5,130 nt of DNA, from assembly GCA_025355915.1 (NCBI GenBank), contig JANXYT010000114.1:1-5130 (forward strand), written 5' to 3'. The notes beneath the pieces were generated by a model, which was given only the letters and a program-made list of their open reading frames with translations, was not told where the DNA came from and searched no databases. Below are positions 1-5,130 of the stretch, piece after piece; within the stretch, counting starts at the first letter, position 1; every line of letters begins with the position of its first letter. A program made the translations under genes and the position numbers. This DNA comes from Holophagaceae bacterium (GTDB lineage Bacteria; Acidobacteriota; Holophagae; Holophagales; Holophagaceae).

Positions 1-334
1 ACTCGGTATGCTGCTTCCGCAAGGTATTTACCTCAGCCTCCAAGGCTTGGGCCTGGTCGAGGGAGGAACGCAGCTGATCCTGCTGCTCCAGCGTCTCTTT
101 CTGGAGTCGGCCGAAGCTCATGATCTTCTTCGTCGCCCAGAATCCGTAGCCGGACCCGATCATCGCGAGGGCCGAAAATCCCATAATCCCGCCGATTCCC
201 CAGAGCATCATCTGGCGAGTGAGGGACCAGCGGAAGGTGCGGTGGCTGAAGACGACCATCACCGTGAGCCAACGCACGGAATCAGGACGGCTGGAGCGCA
301 CGGCGCGGCGGCGTTCGGGCTGATGAATGGACAT
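1..334 (-). CDS. Membrane-anchored coiled-coil protein, N-terminal part (possible M23-type peptidase)
   Basis: Partial gene: it starts at ATG 334-332 and stays open for 111 codons to the window edge. The visible protein has a basic N-terminus (RRR at residues 8-10), a short segment reading LTVMVV (23-28) followed by RTFRWSLTR, one strong hydrophobic membrane segment at about 42-67, and then a charged Leu/Gln/Glu-rich stretch (77-111) with the look of a coiled coil. A basic head, a 'TVMVV...R.F.L' strand, one membrane helix and a coiled coil are the usual front end of membrane-anchored M23 (LytM/NlpD-like) endopeptidases that trim peptidoglycan, so the rest would face the periplasm. The catalytic HxxxD and HxH motifs would lie beyond the window, so the M23 call is inference from the N-terminal pattern only. 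Another coiled-coil membrane protein is possible. It lies 60 bases downstream of the UbiA-like gene on the same strand and may be co-transcribed. The Shine-Dalgarno sequence is poor: only a G-run two bases before the ATG. Confidence 0.6.
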   Translation of the reverse strand, partial: MSIHQPERRRAVRSSRPDSVRWLTVMVVFSHRTFRWSLTRQMMLWGIGGIMGFSALAMIGSGYGFWATKKIMSFGRLQKETLEQQDQLRSSLDQAQALEAEVNTLRKQHTE

Positions 335-394
335 GGCCCCCCAGCATACCTGGGAATCCCTGAGGGAACGACTCGCCTTCTTACAACCAAGGAT

Positions 395-1300
395 CTAGAG
401 AGGCGCCAGCAGTGACCTCGAAAGCCACCATTCCAAAACGTGGCCTGTGAAAAACACGAGTCCAATTAAGCTGTTCAGGGTAAAGAAAGCCTGGTCGATT
501 TGGGAGAGATCCCCGTTCCGTACCAGCCACTGCTCCCGCACCAGCATGGCCGCAACCACGCCCCAGCCGGCCCAGGGCCACAGGTGGCCACCCATCTGGT
601 GGTTGAAGATCCCCCAGCACAGAATGGCGGCGACATGCAGGCTCCGCGAGAGGCTCAGCGCTCTGCGGGTGCCAAGCCGCGATGGGATCGAGTGGAGGCC
701 TTTCGACCGGTCGAAAGCCTCGTCCTGCAGCGCGTAGAGGATGTCGAAACCCGCGGTCCAGGCCAGCACCCCCCCAGATAGCCACAGGGCCGGTGCCTCG
801 ATGCGCCCCGCCACGGCGATCCAGGCCCCCAGGGGGGCGCCGGAGAGGGACAACCCAAGCACCACATGGGCCCATGCCGTGAAGCGCTTGCAGAGTGAAT
901 AGCCCAGGATGATGACCAGGGCCAGGGGCGAGAGGGCCCAGGTGAGGGGGCCCAGCGCCCCGGCGGCCACCCCGAACAGGATGATGCCCGCGCTCATGAG
1001 CGCCATCGCTCCAAGTCTGGACACGCGGCCCGCAGGCAGGGCGCGATCAGTCGTGCGGGGGTTATCCCCATCCACATCCACATCCACGAGTCGGTTGAAA
1101 GTCATGGCTGCGGTGCGGGCGCCCACCATGGCCGCCAGAATCCACAGGGCGGTGCGCCACGGGGGGAGACCCTGCGCCGCGCCCAGTGCGCCGAGCAAGG
1201 CGAAGGGCAAAGCGAACACGGTGTGTTCGAACTTGATCATGTCGAGCAGCTCGCGGACTTGGCGCGAAGGTGCGCGGGAGGGAAACGTCGGTTCAGTCAT
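395..1300 (-). CDS. ubiA: UbiA-family aromatic polyprenyltransferase (MqnP/4-hydroxybenzoate prenyltransferase type)
   Basis: Integral membrane enzyme of 301 residues that transfers a polyprenyl chain from polyprenyl diphosphate to an aromatic acid during quinone biosynthesis. The sequence shows both diagnostic Asp-rich motifs. The first is N69-R-L-V-D73-x3-D77 followed by DNPRT and R-x-LPAG, which bind Mg-diphosphate. The second is D186-x2-Y-x2-QD193-x3-D197-x2-KG followed by HSIP (203-206). Hydrophobic segments fill most of the rest, as expected for an eight- or nine-helix UbiA fold. The N-terminal MIKFEHTVFALPFALLGA (21-38) and the second motif are typical of the UbiA-like subgroup that includes the menaquinone enzyme MqnP of the futalosine pathway. 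Ubiquinone-type 4-hydroxybenzoate prenyltransferase is the alternative, and the sequence alone does not decide the substrate. I chose the ATG at 1300 because a GGA lies seven bases upstream and the family-like N-terminus begins there. In-frame ATGs at 1312 and 1315 have worse ribosome-binding context. The stop is TAG at 397-395. Confidence 0.9.
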   Translation of the reverse strand: MTEPTFPSRAPSRQVRELLDMIKFEHTVFALPFALLGALGAAQGLPPWRTALWILAAMVGARTAAMTFNRLVDVDVDGDNPRTTDRALPAGRVSRLGAMALMSAGIILFGVAAGALGPLTWALSPLALVIILGYSLCKRFTAWAHVVLGLSLSGAPLGAWIAVAGRIEAPALWLSGGVLAWTAGFDILYALQDEAFDRSKGLHSIPSRLGTRRALSLSRSLHVAAILCWGIFNHQMGGHLWPWAGWGVVAAMLVREQWLVRNGDLSQIDQAFFTLNSLIGLVFFTGHVLEWWLSRSLLAPL

Positions 1301-1572
1301 CGTGGGGTCCATCATCCAATCATTCAGGCCGTTTGTCGCCCTGCTGCCGGGGTTCCTGCCGAGCCTTACCATGCCGGAAGGATAGCCCTGCGAACAGGAC
1401 AGAACCACGGTCCGTCAGGCGGAACCATTCCACGTGTCGCCGATCCTCAGTGGTTCCCATGCCCGTGGGATCTCAGGCCGATCATTTGGGCGCAGCCGGG
1501 CAGGCAGGAAGTTCATGCTGACTCGAATGGGGATGGATCCTATTCTGGTGGTTTGACTCAGAGAGGTGAACC
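1301..1572. other. Divergent intergenic region between the ubiA-like gene and ppiB
   Basis: This 272-base stretch separates the leftward and rightward genes, so it should hold both promoters. I see one plausible rightward promoter near 1518-1546 and no clear leftward one. It contains an inverted repeat (GGAACCA at 1421-1427, TGGTTCC at 1451-1457, 23-base spacer) and a small 5-bp stem (TCCCA at 1455-1459, TGGGA at 1466-1470). Open frames crossing it are short, start inside the ubiA-like gene on the other strand and have no recognisable protein pattern. I see no tRNA, riboswitch or mobile-element signature. Confidence 0.6.
1518..1546 (+). promoter_or_regulatory. Candidate sigma-70-type promoter for ppiB
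   Basis: CTGACT at 1518-1523 matches the TTGACA -35 box at four of six positions. TATTCT at 1541-1546 matches the TATAAT -10 box at four of six. The spacer is exactly 17 bases. Transcription would start near 1553, giving a leader of about 20 bases that ends in the ppiB ribosome-binding site. It is the best-placed match seen by eye in the divergent gap, but matches this weak do occur by chance. Confidence 0.42.
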
Positions 1573-2034
1573 ATGACCCACGTGCTCTTCCAGACCGACA
1601 AGGGCGATATCAACCTGGAACTCTTCCCGAAGGAGGCGCCCGGAACGGTTGCGAACTTCGTGAAGCTCATCGAGTCGGGCTTCTACGACGGACTCGCCTT
1701 CCATCGGGTGATTCCCGATTTCGTCATCCAGGGCGGCTGCCCCAATACCAAGTCTGGCGCCTCGGGGAGTCCCGGTACCGGCGGTCCCGGTTGGAAGATC
1801 AAGTGCGAGACGGCGGGCAATCCACACAAGCACAAGCTGGGCGCCCTTTCCATGGCCCACGCCGGCAAGGATACCGGCGGCAGCCAGTTCTTCATCTGCA
1901 ACGGCAGCGCCCCCGGCCACCTCGACGGTGTCCACACCGTCTTTGGCCAGTGCGTGGCGGACGCCGACATCCAAGTCGTCAAAGCCATCAAGGCCAATGA
2001 TCGGATCATCAAGGCGACGCTGGTCGAGGCTTAA
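1573..2034 (+). CDS. ppiB: Cyclophilin-type peptidyl-prolyl cis-trans isomerase
   Basis: Folding enzyme of 153 residues that catalyses cis-trans isomerisation of X-Pro bonds. The whole protein is one cyclophilin domain. The catalytic strand [13 protein letters not shown] (43-55) carries R45, F50 and Q53, equivalent to human CypA R55, F60 and Q63. [17 protein letters not shown] (92-108) supplies A95, Q105 and F107, and [10 protein letters not shown] (116-125) supplies L117 and H121. The CypA tryptophan that contacts cyclosporin (W121) is H116 here, as in many bacterial cyclophilins that are poorly cyclosporin-sensitive. There is no signal peptide, so it is cytoplasmic, and the length is normal for small bacterial PpiB proteins. 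The ATG at 1573 follows a good Shine-Dalgarno stretch (GAGAGGTGA, 1561-1569). It is the first gene of the rightward group, with a plausible promoter just upstream and a strong hairpin 16 bases after its stop. Confidence 0.95.
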   Translation: MTHVLFQTDKGDINLELFPKEAPGTVANFVKLIESGFYDGLAFHRVIPDFVIQGGCPNTKSGASGSPGTGGPGWKIKCETAGNPHKHKLGALSMAHAGKDTGGSQFFICNGSAPGHLDGVHTVFGQCVADADIQVVKAIKANDRIIKATLVEA

Positions 2035-2050
2035 TCGGCCTCTGGCCCTT

Positions 2051-2085
2051 CGCACAATCGGGCGGCGTTGCCGCCCGATTGTGCG
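2051..2085 (+). terminator. Perfect 16-bp hairpin between ppiB and tag
   Basis: Bases 2051-2066 pair without mismatch to 2070-2085 around a three-base GTT loop, and the centre of the stem is very GC-rich (GGGCGGC/GCCGCCC). It begins 16 bases after the ppiB stop and ends 27 bases before the tag ATG. It looks like an intrinsic terminator stem, but the bases after it (TTACGAAAG) hold no U-run on the plus strand, and the minus-strand exit (AAGGGCCAGA) has none either. It could instead pause transcription, protect the ppiB mRNA 3' end or be a processing site, with tag and metG partly read through. The structure is certain; the terminator role is inference. Confidence 0.6.
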
Positions 2086-2112
2086 TTACGAAAGAGGAGC
2101 GAAGGGGGAGGC

Positions 2113-2694
2113 ATGGACCAGGATGAAAAGCCCCGCTGCGAATGGTGTGGCACCGATCCGCTCTACATCGCCTACCACGATGAGGAATGGGGCGTTCCCC
2201 AGCACGACGACCATCGACTCTTCGAAAAACTGATCCTGGAGGGGGCCCAGGCAGGGCTGAGCTGGATCACCGTCCTGCGCAAGCGGGAGGCTTACCGGAA
2301 GGCCTTTCTCGGCTTCGATCCTGCGAAAGTCGCGGCGATGACTGACGCGGAGCTGGAGGCTGCCCTCCAGGATCCGGGCATCGTGCGGAACCGCCTGAAG
2401 GTCTTCTCGGCCCGCAAGAATGCCCTGGCTTTCCTGGCAGTGCAGCGCGAGTTCGGCAGTTTCGACGCCTTCCTCTGGGCCTTCGTGGGAGGCCGGACGA
2501 AGGTGAACCGTCCGGAGACCCTGGCAGAGGTGCCCGCCGTGACGCCCGAAGCTGAAGCCTTGAGCAAGGTCCTCAAGAAGCGTGGCTTTACCTTCGTGGG
2601 ACCCACGATCATGTACGCCTACCTGCAGTCCATGGGGCTGGTGGATGATCACGTGGCCACCTGCTGGAAGCGCCAAGGCTCTGACTCAATGTAG
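2113..2694 (+). CDS. tag: DNA-3-methyladenine glycosylase I
   Basis: Base-excision repair enzyme of 193 residues that removes 3-methyladenine from alkylated DNA. It is similar in length to E. coli Tag (187). The family's zinc ligands are all present: C9 and H22 near the N-terminus, H180 and C184 near the C-terminus (DDHVATC). The N-terminal RCEWCGTDPLYIAYHDEEWG, the LEGAQAGLSWITVLRKRE segment (42-59, with E43 and W51 at the base-recognition positions of E. coli E38 and W46) and FVGPTIMYAYLQSMGLVDDH (161-180) are hallmark Tag stretches. I start it at ATG 2113, behind a purine-rich site (GGGGGAGG, 2104-2111). An in-frame TTG at 2068 would add 15 residues but falls inside the preceding hairpin, and the ATG product begins at the usual distance before the first zinc cysteine. 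metG follows after 21 bases, so the two are very probably co-transcribed. Confidence 0.95.
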   Translation: MDQDEKPRCEWCGTDPLYIAYHDEEWGVPQHDDHRLFEKLILEGAQAGLSWITVLRKREAYRKAFLGFDPAKVAAMTDAELEAALQDPGIVRNRLKVFSARKNALAFLAVQREFGSFDAFLWAFVGGRTKVNRPETLAEVPAVTPEAEALSKVLKKRGFTFVGPTIMYAYLQSMGLVDDHVATCWKRQGSDSM

Positions 2695-2715
2695 ACTGGA
2701 AGGCTCGGAGCCCCT

Positions 2716-4617
2716 GTGTCCAAGCCCTTCTACGTCACCACCCCCATCTACTACGTCAATGACCGGCCCCACATCGGCCACACCTACACGACGGTGCTGG
2801 CGGACGTGATCGCCCGGTTCCACCGCATGCGCGGCGAACAGGTGTACTTCCTGACGGGCACGGACGAACACGGCCAGAAGGTGGAGAAGGCCGCTGCGGC
2901 CCGGGGCATCACGCCCAAACAGCTGGCGGACGAGGTGGTGGCCAACTACACCGACCTGTGGCAGCGCATGGGCATGACCCACTTCCGCTTCATCCGCACC
3001 ACGGACGAGGACCACAAGGCCCAGGTGCAGCGGCTCTTCCAGCGGCTGCTGGACAAGGGCGACATCTACAAGTCGATCTACAAGGGGCTGTATTCCGTGA
3101 GCGACGAGGCCTACGTCACCGAAACCCAGGCCAAGGAACTGCAGGCCCAGGGGCTCGCGCACCAGCTGGTGGAGCTGGAGGAGGAGACCTACTTCTTCCG
3201 GCTCAGCGCCTACCAGGACCGCCTGCTCAAGCACTTCGAGGACCACCCCGAGTTTGTGCAGCCGGACTTCCGGTTCAACGAAGTGAAGCGCTTCGTGGAA
3301 GGCGGCCTGCAGGACCTTTCCATCAGCCGCACCAGCATCAGCTGGGGCATCCCCGTGCCCGGCGACGAGAAGCACGTCATCTACGTGTGGTTCGATGCCC
3401 TCCTGAACTACCTCACCGGCTGCCCCAATGACAGCTGGCCACCGGATCTGCAGCTCGTCGGCAAGGACATCCTCCGCTTCCACGCCGTGTACTGGCCGGC
3501 CTTCCTCATGGCCGCGGGCATGTTCCAGCCCACCACCATCCTGGCCCAAGGCTGGTGGCTCATGGGCGAGGACAAGATGTCCAAGAGCAGGGGCAACGTG
3601 GTCCGCCCGGATACCCTGCTGCGCTTCGGCAACGATGCCCTGCGCTTCTACTTCATGCGGGACATGCAGGTGGGCCACGACCGCAGCTTCAGCTTCGAGG
3701 GATTCATGGACCGACTCAACGCCGATCTGGCCAACGGGCTGGGCAATCTGGCCTCCCGCACCCTCAGCATGATTCACCGCTACCGGGGTGGCGTGGTGCC
3801 CCTGCCCACGGTCCTGGACGATCTCGATCAGCAAATGGCGACCCAGTTGCTGGAGGTCTTTCCGGACTACCTGGAGAAGGCCCGGGCCAACGATTTCCAC
3901 GCGGCCCTCGATGCCCTCTGGACCTACTTGCGTACCCTCGACGGCTACATCGTGAAGGCCGAGCCCTGGAAGCTGGCCAAGGACCCGGTCAACGATCCCA
4001 AATTGGACGCCGTGCTGGCGATCCTTTACCGGGCCCTGCGTGCCACGGCCCTGCTGGTGGCGCCCGTGATGCCGGAGCTGGCCCAGACGCTGTGGGAAGG
4101 CCTGGGGCATAGCACCAAGGTGGCGGAGACCACCTTCCACGGCTTCGCCCTGGATGGCCCCGCCGTCGGCCCCGTGGGCGATCCGAAACCCCTGTTCCAG
4201 CGCATCGACAAGGAGAAGGCATTGAGTGAACTGGAGCCCCCGGCGGCACCCGTCGAAACGAAAGTCACCCTGGACGTGCCGGAGATCCGCGAAACCGTGG
4301 ATGCTGACACCTTCTTCAAGGTGGACCTGCGCGTGGGCCGGGTGCTCGAAGCCGAACGCGTCCCCAAGAGCGACAAGCTCATCAAGATGAAGGTCGACAT
4401 CGGCCTGGAGCACCGCACCATTGTGGGCGGCATCGGCAAGGCCTATGAACCGGCTGATCTCCTCCAGCGGCTGGTGGTGGTGGTGGCGAACCTGGCGCCC
4501 CGAAAACTCATGGGCATCGAAAGCCACGGCATGCTGCTGGCCGCCAGCGACAACGCCAGCAAGCCCTACCTGGTGGCCCCGCCGGACGACGCCCTGCCCG
4601 GATTCCTGGTGAAGTGA
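2716..4617 (+). CDS. metG: Methionyl-tRNA synthetase with C-terminal tRNA-binding domain
   Basis: Class I aminoacyl-tRNA synthetase of 633 residues that charges tRNA-Met and initiator tRNA. The Rossmann catalytic core has HIGH at 19-22, the methionine-pocket region YVWFDALLNYLTG (223-235) and KMSKS at 287-291. A helical anticodon-binding domain follows (about 330-480, ending with the LRATALLVAPVMPELAQTLW stretch), then a linker and an OB-fold tRNA-binding domain (about 525-633, FFKVDLRVGRV...VPKSDKL...ANLAPRKLMGIESHGM) of the Trbp111/MetG C-terminal type that promotes dimerisation. The region after residue 120, where zinc-type enzymes carry Cys clusters, reads YKGLYSVSDEAYVTETQ with no cysteines, so this is the zinc-free form. 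Translation starts at GTG 2716 with GGAG at 2707-2710. That puts MSKPFYVTTPIYYVN at the normal distance before HIGH, and no in-frame ATG precedes the catalytic motif. A strong stem-loop follows the stop. Confidence 0.97.
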   Translation: MSKPFYVTTPIYYVNDRPHIGHTYTTVLADVIARFHRMRGEQVYFLTGTDEHGQKVEKAAAARGITPKQLADEVVANYTDLWQRMGMTHFRFIRTTDEDHKAQVQRLFQRLLDKGDIYKSIYKGLYSVSDEAYVTETQAKELQAQGLAHQLVELEEETYFFRLSAYQDRLLKHFEDHPEFVQPDFRFNEVKRFVEGGLQDLSISRTSISWGIPVPGDEKHVIYVWFDALLNYLTGCPNDSWPPDLQLVGKDILRFHAVYWPAFLMAAGMFQPTTILAQGWWLMGEDKMSKSRGNVVRPDTLLRFGNDALRFYFMRDMQVGHDRSFSFEGFMDRLNADLANGLGNLASRTLSMIHRYRGGVVPLPTVLDDLDQQMATQLLEVFPDYLEKARANDFHAALDALWTYLRTLDGYIVKAEPWKLAKDPVNDPKLDAVLAILYRALRATALLVAPVMPELAQTLWEGLGHSTKVAETTFHGFALDGPAVGPVGDPKPLFQRIDKEKALSELEPPAAPVETKVTLDVPEIRETVDADTFFKVDLRVGRVLEAERVPKSDKLIKMKVDIGLEHRTIVGGIGKAYEPADLLQRLVVVVANLAPRKLMGIESHGMLLAASDNASKPYLVAPPDDALPGFLVK

Positions 4618-4622
4618 GTTCG

Positions 4623-4669
4623 ACCTGTGATGAACGGTGATGGCCGTCATCACTGTTCATCACAGGTTT
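4623..4669 (+). terminator. Intrinsic terminator after metG
   Basis: Bases 4623-4642 pair with 4648-4667 in a 20-bp stem with one G-U pair (4636/4654) around a five-base GCCGT loop, and TTT (4667-4669) follows before the sequence turns to CCGTT. It begins six bases after the metG stop. The T-run is short but placed correctly for the plus strand. The motif GTGATG occurs twice in the left arm and its complement CATCAC twice in the right arm, so the arms can also pair in a shifted register. Possible start codons at 4637 and 4640 for the next gene lie inside this stem. Confidence 0.75.
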
Positions 4670-4684
4670 CCGTTCGAGGTGTTC

Positions 4685-5017
4685 TTGGCGATTCCCGTTC
4701 TTCGTTTCGAAGCTGAGATCCTTTCCGATGCCCCCTTCGAGGTCGCCAGCACCCGCCTACGGGAGCCCGCTTCCCTGAAGTGCCTGCGCCCCTTCGGGCC
4801 GTGGACTCTCGCAGAAGACGGTGAGCAACTCGTGCTTTCCTGGACACGCTCCCGCCTGGGGTCGAAGGAAATCGGGGAATTGCGCCTATCGCCCCATGAG
4901 CGAGGGGTGCATCTGCGTCTGGAGGCCCGGCACAGGAGCTGGGTGGCCTTCTGCACCTTCGGGATCCTCCGCTGGCACGCGGACCGCCTGCTGGACCGCC
5001 TCGTGGAAGAGCTGTGA
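4685..5017 (+). CDS. Protein of unknown function, 110 residues (possible SRPBCC/START-like fold)
   Basis: I do not recognise the family. The product starts with a likely beta strand (VLRFEAEI, 5-12) and a DAPFEVASTRLREPASLKCLRP segment. It continues with alternating polar and hydrophobic stretches (GEQLVLSWTRS, IGELRLS, GVHLRLEARHR) and closes with an amphipathic helix (ILRWHADRLLDRLVEEL, 94-110). A first strand followed by DAP, several antiparallel strands and a long C-terminal helix recalls small SRPBCC/START-like proteins, but this is a fold guess only. There is no signal peptide or membrane segment, and only two cysteines (33 and 90). The start is the least certain part: TTG 4685 has GAGG (4676-4679) at five bases, while in-frame GTG 4637 and ATG 4640 lie inside the metG terminator stem and lack a good site. 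The stop overlaps the GTG of the ArsC/Spx-like reading frame by four bases (GTGA), suggesting translational coupling. Confidence 0.65.
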   Translation: MAIPVLRFEAEILSDAPFEVASTRLREPASLKCLRPFGPWTLAEDGEQLVLSWTRSRLGSKEIGELRLSPHERGVHLRLEARHRSWVAFCTFGILRWHADRLLDRLVEEL

Positions 5018-5130
5018 AGGCTGGGCTCTGGATGAAGTCGAGCTGCACCACCTGCCGGAACGCCAAGGGTGTGATCATCGGATTCGACGCCTCGGCCCAT
5101 GCCACCCTGATTTCATGAAGGAGGGTTCAT
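5014..5130 (+). pseudogene. ArsC/Spx-like thioredoxin-fold protein, N-terminal part, apparently frameshifted
   Basis: A reading frame starts at GTG 5014, overlapping the previous stop as GTGA, and gives MKAGLWMKSSCTTCRNAKG. The pattern SCTTCR with C11 and C14 (CxxC), directly after a short strand, is the N-terminal active-site signature of the ArsC/Spx/YffB family (arsenate reductase-like proteins and redox-sensing Spx regulators). This frame stops at 5116-5118 after only 34 residues. From about 5109 the +1-shifted frame stays open to the window end and reads DFMKEGS. One extra G between 5107 and 5108 would turn CTG into CGT and give ...HATRDFMKEGS, matching the RD-plus-KEG element that follows the CxxC helix in this family at about the right distance. 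I therefore read it as one gene with a one-base deletion, either a real lesion or an assembly error. The rest lies beyond the window. The alternative is a short unrelated ORF. An internal ATG at 5032 is another possible start. Confidence 0.5.

Noticed and set aside
340..367. Two tiny inverted repeats (CCCAG/CTGGG and TCCC/GGGA) before the minus-strand membrane protein start.
   Set aside because: Stems of four and five base pairs are expected by chance in GC-rich DNA, and no terminator or riboswitch feature accompanies them.
8..415. A 135-codon plus-strand frame at the left edge.
   Set aside because: It lies opposite the minus-strand membrane coiled-coil gene, whose product has a coherent membrane helix and coiled coil, while this product is low-complexity and has no recognisable pattern.
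909..1385. A 158-codon plus-strand frame opposite the prenyltransferase.
   Set aside because: It is an antisense shadow: the product is rich in Arg, Ala, Ser and Pro, and the other strand carries both UbiA motifs.
1223..1576. A 117-codon frame crossing the divergent intergenic region.
   Set aside because: It starts inside the ubiA-like gene, has no good ribosome-binding site, lacks a protein-like pattern and runs into the ppiB start.
2068..2112. Upstream TTG start for tag, adding 15 residues.
   Set aside because: The codon lies in the hairpin loop and stem, the added residues are not Tag-like, and ATG 2113 has a strong purine-rich site in front.
4472..4486. Five tandem TGG units within metG.
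   Set aside because: They encode the valine run of a beta strand in the tRNA-binding domain. Ordinary GTG codon use explains the repeat.
2686..4653. A 655-codon open frame on the minus strand covering all of metG.
   Set aside because: It mirrors metG codons. Its His/Val/Gln-rich product has no family pattern, and long antisense frames are usual in GC-rich genes. metG itself has all its motifs.
4650..5105. Two long overlapping minus-strand frames opposite the 110-residue gene.
   Set aside because: Their products are rich in Arg, Ser and Gly and unpatterned. The plus-strand frame has a better start site and coherent secondary structure.
5118..5130. AAGGAGG followed by TTCAT at the window end, looking like a ribosome-binding site and the start of a new gene at 5129.
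   Set aside because: The same bases read KEG in the shifted ArsC/Spx-like frame (DFMKEGS), which explains them without a new gene. The base at 5131 is unknown, so a start there cannot be confirmed.

Overview
The window is GC-rich, with third codon positions mostly G or C, and every gene recognised is bacterial. It holds two genes on the minus strand (left quarter) and five on the plus strand (right three quarters), separated by a 272-base divergent intergenic region. The gene set (a UbiA-like quinone prenyltransferase, a cytosolic cyclophilin, a Tag-type glycosylase, and a zinc-free MetG with a fused C-terminal tRNA-binding domain) fits a GC-rich, quinone-respiring bacterium. The overall look recalls the Holophaga/Geothrix branch of Acidobacteriota, but that is an impression and not something the sequence proves.

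Left arm (1-1300, minus strand). A UbiA-family membrane prenyltransferase (395-1300) is followed, 60 bases downstream, by the start of a membrane-anchored coiled-coil protein (334 to beyond base 1). Its N-terminus resembles the anchor region of M23-type cell-wall endopeptidases, but no catalytic domain lies inside the window. Region 1301-1572 has no convincing gene. It carries a plausible sigma-70-type promoter for the rightward genes.

Right arm (1573-5130, plus strand). The order is a cytosolic cyclophilin-type peptidyl-prolyl isomerase (ppiB), a perfect 16-bp hairpin, DNA-3-methyladenine glycosylase I (tag), and methionyl-tRNA synthetase (metG) 21 bases after tag. A 20-bp stem-loop with a short T-run then probably ends the metG transcript. 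Next comes a 110-residue protein of unknown function that probably starts at a TTG codon with its own Shine-Dalgarno sequence. Overlapping its stop by four bases (GTGA) is the start of an ArsC/Spx-like thioredoxin-fold gene that appears to be broken by a one-base frameshift near position 5108.

Most of the window is housekeeping: protein folding, alkylation repair, translation and quinone biosynthesis. No new multi-gene system is evident. The points most worth a second look are the apparent frameshift in the ArsC/Spx-like gene at the right edge, the unknown 110-residue gene translationally coupled to it, and the two strong intergenic hairpins.
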